Below are positions 35,201 to 42,570 of a stretch of DNA of 64,000 bases, piece by piece. The first letter of the stretch is position 1, and each line of letters starts with the position of its first letter. The DNA is taken from the NCBI RefSeq assembly GCF_900086645.1, contig NZ_LT576451.1:2790001-2854000 (forward strand). The letters are read 5' to 3'. Source of the DNA: Curtobacterium sp. 9128. GTDB lineage: Bacteria > Actinomycetota > Actinomycetes > Actinomycetales > Microbacteriaceae. The notes beneath the pieces are model-generated. The model worked only from the letters and a program-made list of their open reading frames with translations. It was not told where the DNA came from and made no database searches. Made by a program: the position numbers and the translations under genes.

Positions 35201-36010
35201 GAGTACGCGGCGATGGGCTTCGAGTACGGCTACTCGGTGGAACGTCCGGAGGCGCTCGTGCTCTGGGAGGCGCAGTTCGGCGACTTCGCCAACGGCGCGC
35301 AGACGATCATCGACGAGTTCATCTCCTCCGCCGAGCAGAAGTGGGGGCAGCGCTCCGGCCTCGTCCTCCTGCTGCCGCACGGCTACGAGGGCCAGGGACC
35401 CGACCACTCGTCCGCTCGCATCGAGCGCTACCTGCAGCTCTGCGCCGAGGACAACATGGTGGTCGCCCGCCCGTCGACCCCGGCGTCGTACTTCCACCTG
35501 CTGCGTCGTCAGGCGTGGGAACGTCCGCAGCGGCCGCTCGTCCTGTTCAGCCCGAAGGCGATGCTCCGGCTCCGTCAGGCGACGAGCCCGGTCGAGGCGT
35601 TCACGAGCGGCACCTTCGAAGAGGTCATCGACGACGCGCAGGTCACCGACAAGGGTGCTGTGCGCCGCGTCGTGCTGCACTCCGGCAAGGTCCACCACGA
35701 CCTGCGCGCCGAGGCGGACAAGCGTGAGCTGACCGACGTCGCCCTGGTCCGGCTCGAGCAGCTGGCGCCGCTCCCCCTCGAGCGGATCCTCGAGGTGCTC
35801 GCGAGCTACCCGAACGCCGACGTCGTGTGGGCCCAGGAAGAGCCCGAGAACCAGGGCGCGTGGCCGTTCGTGTGCATGAACCTCTCACCGCACCTGGACG
35901 GCCGGCCGCTGTCGGTGGCCGCCCGCCCCGCGAGTGCCGCTCCGGCGACGGGTTCGTCGAAGCGCTCCGCACAAGAGGCCACCGAGGTCATCACGAAGGC
36001 CCTCGGCTAG
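32288..36010 (+). CDS. kgd: Multifunctional 2-oxoglutarate decarboxylase/dehydrogenase E1-E2 protein
   Basis: Actinobacterial Kgd/SucA fusion for the TCA cycle. N-terminus FGANEWLVDELYEQFLADKESVDKSWW is the E1 small domain, then an Ala/Pro linker of about 70 residues, then the E2 acyltransferase domain with YDHRVIQGAGSGEYL (catalytic His near residue 331). The thiamine-dependent E1 part follows: GMAHRGRLNVLTNI, HVNGDDPEAVARVADLA (ThDP motif) and RRGHNEGDDPSMTQPLMY. It has no lipoyl domain, as in this family, so it must borrow one from another E2. GTG at 32288 was chosen because it fits the family N-terminus and follows GGAGAG. Confidence 0.95.
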   Translation: MSSHLTGTDETAGEFGANEWLVDELYEQFLADKESVDKSWWPVLESYHQAAGKGAGTAPAAPAPAAPASAAPAPTAPAAEAKGGQIQAKTTSKQPSPQPIPAEANDEADEHDETHEDVATPLRGMAKTLASNMDASLTVPTATSVRTIPAKLMIDNRIVVNNHLRRARGGKISFTHLIGWAMVQALKDFPSQNVFYEERDGKPFVVQPAHVNLGIAIDVPKKDGTRSLLVPSIKRAETLTFGQFLSAYEDLVKRARDNKLTPTDFQGTTISLTNPGGIGTVHSVPRLTKGQGAIIGAGALEYPAQFQGSSPKTLVELGVGKTITLTSTYDHRVIQGAGSGEYLKKVHERLIGQHDFYEGIFSALRIPYKPIQWANDINVDLAHRVGKTARVQELINSFRVRGHLMADVDPLEYRQRTHPDLEIESHGLTFWDLDREFVTGGLAGTTSAPLRDILGVLRDAYCRTVGIEYMHIQDPEQRRWVQSRIEVPYSKPSKEEQLRVLGKLNEAEAFETFLQTKYVGQKRFSLEGGESTIAFLDTLIQGAAAAGLDEVAIGMAHRGRLNVLTNIAGKTYGQIFREFEGTTLPGAVQGQGSGDVKYHVGTEGVFKASDGSSIPITIAANPSHLEAVDGVLEGIVRAKQDRKPAGEFGVLPVLVHGDAAMAGQGVVVETLQMSQLRGYRTGGTVHLVINNQVGFTTPPESARSSVYSTDVAKTIQAPIFHVNGDDPEAVARVADLAFAYREEFHRDVVIDLVCYRRRGHNEGDDPSMTQPLMYNLIEAKRSVRTLFTEALVGRGDITQEEYDEAHRDFQDRLERAFAETHEAQTGTIPVITVDDDGAVQGLERPTAQRDDSENDVHETAISKELVELIGDAHGNPPAGFSIHPKLQALLSKRTDMTRKGGVDWAMAELMAIGSLLTEGKPVRLAGQDARRGTFVQRQAVFHDRVNGQEWLPLSNLTEDQARFYIYDSLLSEYAAMGFEYGYSVERPEALVLWEAQFGDFANGAQTIIDEFISSAEQKWGQRSGLVLLLPHGYEGQGPDHSSARIERYLQLCAEDNMVVARPSTPASYFHLLRRQAWERPQRPLVLFSPKAMLRLRQATSPVEAFTSGTFEEVIDDAQVTDKGAVRRVVLHSGKVHHDLRAEADKRELTDVALVRLEQLAPLPLERILEVLASYPNADVVWAQEEPENQGAWPFVCMNLSPHLDGRPLSVAARPASAAPATGSSKRSAQEATEVITKALG

Positions 36011-36016
36011 ACCACG

Positions 36017-36073
36017 ACCACGAGGCCGGGGTGCGCTACACGATCCGCGTGTAGCGCACCCCGGCCTCGTGGT
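36017..36073. terminator. 25-bp perfect hairpin shared by kgd and a GNAT gene
   Basis: Positions 36017-36041 and 36049-36073 are perfect complements (25 bp) around a 7-nt loop GATCCGC. The arm starts ACCACGAGGCCGG. It starts 7 nt after the kgd stop. The minus-strand GNAT gene ends at 36036 inside the left arm, so its last 12 codons lie in the hairpin. It is probably a bidirectional terminator. Confidence 0.85.
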
Positions 36074-36476
36074 ATCCACGCTTCTGGTAGAACCGGTGCG
36101 CGCTGTCCGTCGCCGCGGCGCTCACCGCGGAGAGGCGACGCGCGCCCTGCTCACTCGCCCACGTCTCGAACGTGCCGATGAGCGCGGAACCCGTACCGAG
36201 CCTCCTGTCCGTCGGGTTGACCACCAGCAGCAACAGCTGCGCCGTCGGCTCGTCCGAGGCGTACGCCCACGTGACCTGCGCACCGGCGACGGCGACGGCT
36301 CGGCCGTCGTCGTCACGCACCAGCCACGTGCGGTGGCCGGCTTCCGGGGTGAGCCGTGCGAGCCGCGATCGCATCGCGGGTTCGTCGACGGTGTGACCGA
36401 GCAGACGGACGAGGGCGGTGACGTCAGCGACGTCCGCGTCGGACCAGGTGGTCATCGACTCGACGGAGAGGGTCAT
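36036..36476 (-). CDS. GNAT-family N-acetyltransferase
   Basis: A 146-residue acetyl-CoA-dependent acetyltransferase. RTWLVRDDDGRAVAVAGAQV gives strands 2-3, LLLLVVNPTDRRLGTGSALIGTFETWA is the acetyl-CoA binding motif A (RRLGTG in place of R/QGxGxG/A), and HRFYQKRGYHEAGVRYTRIV the end, typical of aminoglycoside or MarR-neighbour GNATs. The substrate is unknown. It is convergent with kgd, and its 3' end is part of the shared terminator hairpin. Confidence 0.8.
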   Translation of the reverse strand: MTLSVESMTTWSDADVADVTALVRLLGHTVDEPAMRSRLARLTPEAGHRTWLVRDDDGRAVAVAGAQVTWAYASDEPTAQLLLLVVNPTDRRLGTGSALIGTFETWASEQGARRLSAVSAAATDSAHRFYQKRGYHEAGVRYTRIV

Positions 36477-36528
36477 GCCGCGACCCTATCGACTGGTCGC
36501 GCATCGTGACGACTCGGTTGTGCCGACC

Positions 36529-36561
36529 CTTGATATTCATATACAATGTTGGCATATCAAG
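36529..36561. promoter_or_regulatory. AT-rich dyad upstream of the TasA-like gene
   Basis: CTTGATAT at 36529-36536 and ATATCAAG at 36554-36561 are exact inverted repeats with a 17-nt AT-rich spacer, in a region otherwise about two-thirds GC. It lies 27 nt upstream of the TasA-like start and 53 nt from the divergent GNAT start. It may be a repressor operator and/or promoter for the biofilm-matrix genes. Confidence 0.55.
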
Positions 36562-36587
36562 CACCACTCGAACCCATTGGAGCCGAC

Positions 36588-37169
36588 ATGCACCTCACCA
36601 CACGTCACGGCCGCACCGCCGCGTGGATCGCCCTGCCCCTGGCCGTCGTCGCGAGCGGGGCCGTGATCGCCACCGCTTCGTACGCCGCCTTCTCCGCCAC
36701 CACCGACAACGCCGCGAACTCTTGGCGCACCGGTGCTGTGTCGCTCACCGACGACGACAGCGGAGCGGCGCTCTTCACCGTAGACGACCTCGTTCCCGGC
36801 AGCACCGGCTCGAACTGCATCACGGTGACGTCGACCACGTCGAACCCGTCCGAGGTCCGGCTCTACACCGCAGCCCAGTCGGACGAGGACGCCATCGGCC
36901 AGCACCTCCAGATGACGGTCGAGCGCGGCGCCCTCGCCACCGCCGGGGACTGCACCACCTTCACGGGTGCGTCGACCGTGCACGACGGCACGCTCGCCGA
37001 ACTGCTCACCGCCGGGTCGTTCGGCGACGGCGTCGACGACTGGAAGCCGGCGACCGGGACGTCCTCCACGACCTACCGGTTCTCGTACGCCCTCGCCGCG
37101 GACACCCCGAACACCGCGCAGGACTCCGCGGTCGGCACCACGTTCGTCTGGGAAGCGCAGACCGACTGA
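36588..37169 (+). CDS. TasA/camelysin-like secreted protein
   Basis: 193-residue exported protein resembling the TasA/CalY (camelysin) group, whose members form extracellular amyloid-like fibres and need a SipW-type signal peptidase. The N-terminus is basic, then a hydrophobic signal (IALPLAVVASGAVIATASYAAFSATT) with AFSA-TTDNAANSWRTGAVSLTDDDSG right after it, the typical camelysin start. Beta-rich body with two Cys (SNCITV, GDCTTF) that may form a disulfide. ATG at 36588 is preceded by TTGGAG. The signal peptidase gene follows after about 80 nt of GACCCGA-rich DNA. Confidence 0.75.
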   Translation: MHLTTRHGRTAAWIALPLAVVASGAVIATASYAAFSATTDNAANSWRTGAVSLTDDDSGAALFTVDDLVPGSTGSNCITVTSTTSNPSEVRLYTAAQSDEDAIGQHLQMTVERGALATAGDCTTFTGASTVHDGTLAELLTAGSFGDGVDDWKPATGTSSTTYRFSYALAADTPNTAQDSAVGTTFVWEAQTD

Positions 37170-37248
37170 CCCGAAGCGGACGACCCGACCCGAATCGTCG
37201 ACCGACCCGAAGTCGACGGCCCGACCCGACGATCCCGAGGAGCACCCG

Positions 37249-38664
37249 ATGGCACACACGTCCGCTCGTCGCACCACCCGGTGCACCGGCGACCTCGTCC
37301 TCCTGCTCCTCGGGATCGCAGCACGCACGACCCTCGCCACCGTGTTCCTGCTCGCCGTCTGGGCCGCGCTCCCAGCCGCACTCGACTGGCGCGTGACCAC
37401 CGTCGTCTCGGACTCCATGGCCCCGGCCGTCCGGACCGGAGACGTCGTCGCAGCGATGCCGATCGAACCGGGGACGGCCTCCGTCGGGCAGGTACTCCTG
37501 GTCGAGGACCCCGACCACGAGGACCGCCAGCGACTCCACCGTCTCGAGCGCGTCGAGACCGACGGCGCCCTGCGACTCCGCGGGGACGCCAACCCGGAGC
37601 CGGACCGGACCGCGGTCGATGCGGACACCGTCCTCGGCGTCGGCGTGCTGCGCTTCCCGGTCGTCGGGCTCCCGAGCGTGTGGCTCCGCTCCGGCGACTG
37701 GGTGCAGCTCGCCGCGACGGGCCTCGGGGTGATCGCGCTCGTCCTGCTGGGGCGCGTCGACCGTGACCTCCGGACCGGAGTTCCTTGCCGCCGCTGCGGG
37801 ACGCCCCGCTGGGACCTGCACACGACCGTCGTGCGAACCGGCCCCGACGCGCCTGGAGGGACGTCGCTCGCGCTCCCCCTCGCCGCGACCGTGGCACTCG
37901 TCGCGATCGCCGCGACCACGGCCGGCGCCGGGTTCAGCGGGTCGACCACGAGTGATGCCGCACTCGGCACGACGGACTCGTTCCCGTGCTTCCACCGCGG
38001 TGCCGCGGGTGCCGCCCTGGCGTGGGACTTCGCGGAACGCGGCGGCTCGACGGCGCTGGACTCCTCCGGCAACGGCCGCGACGGACTCCTGGGTGCCGGT
38101 GCCGCACGCACGAACGGCTCGTGCACCGAGAACCCCTTCGTCACGTTCTCCGACGGCTCGTCCCAGTCCGCCGTCGTCCACACGACGAGTTCGACGACAG
38201 CGCCGCCGACGTTCGCTGTCGAGCTGTGGTTCCGGACCGACCGACCCCAGGGCAGGCTGTTCGGGTTCACCGGGACACCGACGGGGACCACGGGCGCGTA
38301 CGACCGCAACTTCTACGTCGGCACGGACGGGCGCCTGGTGTTCGGCGTGTGGGACACGTCCGTGGCGAAGGTCGTGCAGAGCCCGGGCCGGATCGACGAC
38401 GGCACCTGGCACCACGCGGTGGGTCAGTTCACCGCGGGCCGGCTCGAACTCCACGTCGACGGCGTCCTCGCGGCATCCCGGACGGACGTGCTGACTGCCG
38501 TGTCCTACAACGGGTACTGGCGGGCAGGTCACGGCAGGATCGAATCGACGTGGCCCAACCCGCCGACCGACCCGACGTTCGTCGGCGCGATCGACTCGGT
38601 ACGCGTCCACCACGGCACCCTCAGTCCCGCGCAGATCACCGCTCGCTTCGCAGCCGGCCGGTGA
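37249..38664 (+). CDS. SipW-type signal peptidase I fused to a LamG-like domain
   Basis: Residues 1-195 are an ER-type (SipW) signal peptidase: two N-terminal helices, catalytic Ser56 in SDSMAPAVRTGDVV, and a His (His97, RLHRLERV) where other type I peptidases have Lys. GLGVIALVLLGRV is a later helix, and CRRCGTPRWDL gives a Cys pair. A second membrane segment (LALPLAATVALVAIAATTAGAGF) leads into a jelly-roll LamG/concanavalin domain, about residues 265-471 (LAWDFAERGGSTALDSSGNGRDG and GRIDDGTWHHAVGQF). Its position after the TasA-like gene suggests it processes that protein. The fusion is unusual. ATG at 37249 follows GAGGAG. Confidence 0.8.
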   Translation: MAHTSARRTTRCTGDLVLLLLGIAARTTLATVFLLAVWAALPAALDWRVTTVVSDSMAPAVRTGDVVAAMPIEPGTASVGQVLLVEDPDHEDRQRLHRLERVETDGALRLRGDANPEPDRTAVDADTVLGVGVLRFPVVGLPSVWLRSGDWVQLAATGLGVIALVLLGRVDRDLRTGVPCRRCGTPRWDLHTTVVRTGPDAPGGTSLALPLAATVALVAIAATTAGAGFSGSTTSDAALGTTDSFPCFHRGAAGAALAWDFAERGGSTALDSSGNGRDGLLGAGAARTNGSCTENPFVTFSDGSSQSAVVHTTSSTTAPPTFAVELWFRTDRPQGRLFGFTGTPTGTTGAYDRNFYVGTDGRLVFGVWDTSVAKVVQSPGRIDDGTWHHAVGQFTAGRLELHVDGVLAASRTDVLTAVSYNGYWRAGHGRIESTWPNPPTDPTFVGAIDSVRVHHGTLSPAQITARFAAGR

Positions 38665-38675
38665 CCGTCACGAGG

Positions 38676-38918
38676 TCAGTGCGTCGCCTGCTCCACCCGG
38701 ATGCGCGCGAGGATCTCGCTCCGGAGCTGCTCAGGAGCGGACTCCTTGCAGGCACGACGGACCGTCTCCATGAGCACGACGTTGACGCGGTGCTCGGTCG
38801 TGCAGTCCTCGCAGCCGTCCATGTGCTCGCGGATGTCCGCCGCGTCCTCGCGGCAGAGCTCGTCGTGCAGGAACTCCTCGAGCTCCGCCTTGGCCTTCGA
38901 GCAGTCGCAGCCGCTCAT
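38676..38918 (-). CDS. rsrA: Mycothiol-system anti-sigma factor (RsrA-like zinc protein)
   Basis: An 80-residue ZAS-type anti-sigma factor that holds SigR inactive until disulfide stress ejects its zinc. The family pattern HxxxCxxC is visible (EHMDGCEDC), with further Cys in the N-terminal [19 protein letters not shown] and RRACKESAP. The ATG overlaps the sigma-factor stop by 4 bases, so the two are coupled, as in Streptomyces. It is convergent with the SipW-LamG gene, only 11 nt away. Confidence 0.92.
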   Translation of the reverse strand: MSGCDCSKAKAELEEFLHDELCREDAADIREHMDGCEDCTTEHRVNVVLMETVRRACKESAPEQLRSEILARIRVEQATH

Positions 38919-39670
38919 CGCGCTTCCTTCCGTCCGTCGCGACCGGTGGTCGCAGCAACCTTCCGGCCCCGCCCGCGCATCGTCGCCGTCGACGCTGCGT
39001 CCGGGACGATGCCGGTCTCACGTGCGTGGTCCGCCAGGAGCCCACGGAGGAGCCGGCGACCACGGTGGAGGCGGCTCATGACCGTCCCCACTGGGGTCTT
39101 CATGATGTCGGCGATCTCCTGGTAGGAGAACCCCTCGACATCGGCGAAGTAGACGGCCATCCGGAAGTCCTCGGGGATGGCCTGCAGCGCGTCCTTCACG
39201 GCGGAGGACGGCAGGTGGTCGATGGCGTCCGCCTCGGCAGACCGGGCGGAGATCGACTGTGTGACGCTCTCCGCGCCGCCGAGCTGCCAGTCCTCGAGCT
39301 CGTCGATCGTGCCTTGGTACGGGTTCCGCTGGTTCTTGCGGTACGTGTTGATGAACGTGTTCGTGAGGATCCGGTACAGCCAGGCCTTGAGGTTCGTGCC
39401 CTGCTTGAACTGCCGGAACGCGGCGAACGCCTTGACGAAGGTCTCCTGCACCAGGTCGGACGCGTCGGCGGGATTGCGCGTCATGCGCATCGCGGCACCG
39501 TAGAGCTGGTCCATGAAGGGCAGCGCCTGGTCCTCGAAGAGCTTCCGGAGCTCCGCCTCGGAGACGGCGGTCGCATCGACGGCTTCGTCCTCCGCCTGCA
39601 CGGCGTCGAGCTGCTCCTCGGTCTCCTCGACCAGGTCGTGCGGTGCTGCCTGTGGCTCGTCGGTCGTCAT
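38915..39670 (-). CDS. sigR: ECF sigma factor SigR/SigH (RpoE-like)
   Basis: Oxidative (disulfide) stress sigma factor. Region 2 reads [65 protein letters not shown], nearly identical to the SigR consensus. Region 4 is [48 protein letters not shown]. An acidic N-terminal extension of about 45 residues precedes region 2. ATG at 39670. I looked for a SigR autoregulatory promoter (GGAAT-N18-GTT) in the 111 nt before aroA but saw no clean match. Confidence 0.94.
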   Translation of the reverse strand: MTTDEPQAAPHDLVEETEEQLDAVQAEDEAVDATAVSEAELRKLFEDQALPFMDQLYGAAMRMTRNPADASDLVQETFVKAFAAFRQFKQGTNLKAWLYRILTNTFINTYRKNQRNPYQGTIDELEDWQLGGAESVTQSISARSAEADAIDHLPSSAVKDALQAIPEDFRMAVYFADVEGFSYQEIADIMKTPVGTVMSRLHRGRRLLRGLLADHARETGIVPDAASTATMRGRGRKVAATTGRDGRKEAR

Positions 39671-39781
39671 CGCGGGCCAGTCTAGAGCGAGCGAGGTGGC
39701 CGCGGCGGGCAGATGTGTCCGCGCGGGTGCGAGTGCTGTCGCCAAGGGTCCTCCCGATCGTTTCAGTAGTCTTGTGAACCG

Positions 39782-41155
39782 ATGGCAGAGACGACGCATT
39801 CCCACGAGCACGACGCACCCGGAGCAACCCCGCCCTGGATCGCCCCGGTGGCGGCGGGCCCGCTCCACGGCGACGTCGCACTGCCAGGCTCGAAGTCGTT
39901 GACGAACCGCGAGCTGATCCTCGCCGCACTCGCCGACGGTCCGTCCACCATCCACCTCCCCCTGCACTCGCGCGACTCCGCCCTCATGGTGGCTGGTCTC
40001 CGGCAGCTCGGCGTCGGCATCGAGGAGGTCGAACCCGACGGCGCGCCGAACCCGTACGGCCCGGACCTCCGGATCACGCCGGCCCCGATGACCGGCGGCG
40101 TCCGCATCGACTGCGGCCTCGCCGGCACCGTGATGCGCTTCCTGCCCCCGCTCGCCGCCCTCGCCACCGGGCAGGTCACGATCGACGGCGACCCCTACGC
40201 ACGCAAGCGCCCGATGCAGGCGATCATCAGCGCGCTCGTCGACCTCGGCGTGGACGTCACCGACGACGGCGACGGCGCGATGCCCTTCACCTTCACCGGC
40301 ACCGGATCGGTCCGGGGCGGCACACTCACGATCGACGCGAGTGCCTCGTCCCAGTTCGTGTCGGGGCTGCTCCTCTCCGCACCCCGGTTCGACCAGGGGC
40401 TGCACCTGAAGCACGAGGGCGAGCGGCTCCCGAGCCTCCCCCACATCGAGATGACCGTCGAGGTGCTCCGAGCGCGCGGCGTCCGGGTGGACGAGCCCGC
40501 CATCGGCGAGTGGATCGTGCACCCGGGACCGATCGCCGCGCGCGACGTGACCATCGAACCGGACCTCTCGAACGCAGCGCCCTTCGCGGTCGCCGCACTC
40601 GTCGCCGGCGGGACCGTCCGGATCCGGACGTGGCCGACGGAGACGACGCAGGTCGGCGCCGACCTCGAGACGCTCCTGCCCCTGTGGGGCGCGACCGTGG
40701 CCCGAGACGGTGACGACGTGGTCTTCGACGGCGGCGTCGGGGTGCTGGGCGGAGCCTCCCTCCCGGGTCTGGACCTGGACCTGACCCGCGGTGGCGAACT
40801 GGCACCCGCGCTCGTCGCGCTCGCGGCGCTCGCCGACGGCCCGACGACCATCACCGGTATCGGCCACCTGCGCGGACACGAGACCGACCGGCTCGCCGCG
40901 CTCGCCTCCGACGTGAACCGGACGGGAGGCTCGGTGCACGAACTCGACGACGGCCTGCGGATCGAGCCGGCCCGGCTCCACGGCGCGGCGTGGGCCGCGT
41001 ACGAGGACCACCGGATGGCGACGGCCGGCGCGGTGATCGGACTCGTGACGGAGGGCGTCGCGGTGGACGACATCGGGTCGACCGCGAAGACGCTGCCGCA
41101 GTTCCCATCGCTGTGGGCGGCGCTCGTGGCGACGGCCTCGTCTCCGGGGGTGTGA
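39782..41155 (+). CDS. aroA: 3-phosphoshikimate 1-carboxyvinyltransferase (EPSP synthase)
   Basis: Shikimate-pathway enzyme joining shikimate-3-phosphate and [27 protein letters not shown] (PEP/S3P-binding Lys and Arg) opens the fold, and [16 protein letters not shown] is the second signature, followed by [12 protein letters not shown] and [16 protein letters not shown] near the end. 457 residues is slightly long because of the N-terminal 25 residues. ATG at 39782 comes 7 nt after TTGTGAACC, with no good Shine-Dalgarno, so a leaderless mRNA is possible. It precedes rsgA closely. Contains one GGACGGGAGGC word at 40920. Confidence 0.95.
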   Translation: MAETTHSHEHDAPGATPPWIAPVAAGPLHGDVALPGSKSLTNRELILAALADGPSTIHLPLHSRDSALMVAGLRQLGVGIEEVEPDGAPNPYGPDLRITPAPMTGGVRIDCGLAGTVMRFLPPLAALATGQVTIDGDPYARKRPMQAIISALVDLGVDVTDDGDGAMPFTFTGTGSVRGGTLTIDASASSQFVSGLLLSAPRFDQGLHLKHEGERLPSLPHIEMTVEVLRARGVRVDEPAIGEWIVHPGPIAARDVTIEPDLSNAAPFAVAALVAGGTVRIRTWPTETTQVGADLETLLPLWGATVARDGDDVVFDGGVGVLGGASLPGLDLDLTRGGELAPALVALAALADGPTTITGIGHLRGHETDRLAALASDVNRTGGSVHELDDGLRIEPARLHGAAWAAYEDHRMATAGAVIGLVTEGVAVDDIGSTAKTLPQFPSLWAALVATASSPGV

Positions 41156-41159
41156 CGCG

Positions 41160-42218
41160 ATGAGCTGGTGGGACGACGTCGACGGTGACGCGGACGAGGA
41201 CGAGCCGTACGGCCAGTACGACGAGTCGAGCGTCCGGGTCCGCCCGAACCCGAAGGGCAACCGGCCTCGCACGAAGACCCGCCCGACGTACGACGACGCG
41301 CCGAAGGGCTGGGTGACGAACGTCGACCGCGGTCGGTTCGGCGTGCTGGTCGACGGGGAACTCATCACCGCCACGAAGGCCCGTGAGCTCGGCAAGAAGT
41401 CCGTCGTCACCGGCGACACGGTGTTCCTGACCGGTGACGTCTCCGGCGCCGAGGGTTCGCTCGCGCGCATCGTCCGGGTCGCCGAGCGCACCACGCTCCT
41501 CCGCCGGAGTGCCGACGACAGCGACGAGGTCGAGCGCGTGGTCGTGGCGAACGCGACGCAGATGCTCATCGTCGTCGCGGCCGCCGACCCCGAGCCCCGG
41601 ACCCGGCTCATCGACCGGTACCTCGTCGCCGCGTTCGACGCCGGGCTCGACCCGATCCTCTGCATCACGAAGACCGACCTCGCCGATCCGGCTCCGTTCC
41701 TCGCGCACTTCGCGTGCCTGGACATCCGGATCGTCACGAGCCGCCAGGACGACTTCCCGCTCGAGGCCCTGCACGAACTGCTCGACGGCGAGGTGACCGT
41801 GACCGTCGGGCACTCCGGCGTCGGGAAGTCCACGCTCGTGAACGCCCTGACCGGGTCCACGCGGGCGACCGGTGTCGTGAACGCCGTGACCGGGCGGGGA
41901 CGCCACACATCGTCGTCGTCGATCGCGCTCCGGGTCGAGGACGGCGGGTGGATCATCGACACGCCTGGCGTCCGGTCGTTCGGGCTCGGGCACGTCGACC
42001 CCGCGAACGTGTTCCGGGCGTTCGCCTCGCACGCGATCCCCGTCGCCCCGTCCGAGTCCGGGCTTGAGGACACCGGCATCCCGCTCGACCAGGCGCACGA
42101 CTGGGAGATCGTCGACCGGGTGAACGCCGGGGAGCTCGGCCCGACGGGCATCGAGCGACTGGACTCCTTCCGCGCGCTGCTGACCGGCATGGGCGCCGCC
42201 GACCCCGGTACGGACTAG
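41160..42218 (+). CDS. rsgA: Ribosome small subunit-dependent GTPase A
   Basis: Circularly permuted GTPase for late 30S maturation. OB-fold in residues 40-110, G4 as [12 protein letters not shown]1 as [19 protein letters not shown], and G3 as [17 protein letters not shown], in that permuted order. The C-terminal domain follows. Unusually, the usual zinc-finger ligands (Cys-x7-Cys-x-His-x5-Cys) are missing; the region after G3 ([34 protein letters not shown]) has no Cys. The N-terminal 35 residues are acidic ([14 protein letters not shown]). It starts 4 nt after the aroA stop. Confidence 0.93.
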   Translation: MSWWDDVDGDADEDEPYGQYDESSVRVRPNPKGNRPRTKTRPTYDDAPKGWVTNVDRGRFGVLVDGELITATKARELGKKSVVTGDTVFLTGDVSGAEGSLARIVRVAERTTLLRRSADDSDEVERVVVANATQMLIVVAAADPEPRTRLIDRYLVAAFDAGLDPILCITKTDLADPAPFLAHFACLDIRIVTSRQDDFPLEALHELLDGEVTVTVGHSGVGKSTLVNALTGSTRATGVVNAVTGRGRHTSSSSIALRVEDGGWIIDTPGVRSFGLGHVDPANVFRAFASHAIPVAPSESGLEDTGIPLDQAHDWEIVDRVNAGELGPTGIERLDSFRALLTGMGAADPGTD

Positions 42219-42544
42219 CCGGACTGCAGCCCCACTCGCTCGTCCCGCCCCGCCCTTCGTCGTCCCTGCCCCGTCTTCCCCTCCCCGCCTTTCCCCTGCC
42301 CCGTCTTCCCCCTCCCCGATGGGTCACGACACCCCGCTCACGTCCGCCGAGCGGTCGCGAACCGTCGTCTCCGAAGCCGTCGACCGACGGAACGAGACCG
42401 ATCGGCGAGGCATGGCCGGGGTGTCGTGACCGCTCGATCGACGACGACGATCGACGACGACGACGACAGTCCGATCCGGTGCGGGCCGGCGGCGCATCCG
42501 CTCCCGGTCGACAAGCGGGCAACGAAGTTGTACAGTTGCCACTC
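42219..42544 (+). other. rsgA to DUF3533-like gene intergenic region with long dyads
   Basis: The 326 nt contain no gene. The first 100 nt are pyrimidine-rich on the plus strand (repeats of CCCCGTCTTCCCC). Then comes a 15-bp exact inverted repeat with an 80-bp spacer (42322-42431) and an AAGTTGTAC/GTACAACTT dyad around the start of the next gene (42525-42570). Confidence 0.7.
42322..42431. repeat. 15-bp inverted repeat with 80-bp spacer
   Basis: GGTCACGACACCCCG at 42322-42336 and its exact complement at 42417-42431. The spacer holds a smaller inverted pair, CCGTCG/CGACGG. Too long for a simple terminator stem; it could be a structured leader or a looped operator pair upstream of the membrane protein gene. 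Confidence 0.65.
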
Positions 42545-42570
42545 GTGTCTGAAGTTGCAAAGTACAACTT
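42525..42570. promoter_or_regulatory. AAGTTGTAC / GTACAACTT dyad spanning the start codon
   Basis: AAGTTGTAC at 42525-42533 and GTACAACTT at 42562-42570 are exact 9-bp inverted repeats separated by 28 nt. The GTG start at 42545 lies between them. TetR-type or other dimeric repressors could bind here; a second AAGTTGCAAAG-like half site lies at 42552. Confidence 0.45.

Noticed and set aside
32207..35698. Antisense frame of 1163 codons over kgd
   Set aside because: The frame follows from the codon bias of kgd on the other strand; composition is Asp/Arg/Leu-repetitive and no start site with ribosome binding is evident.
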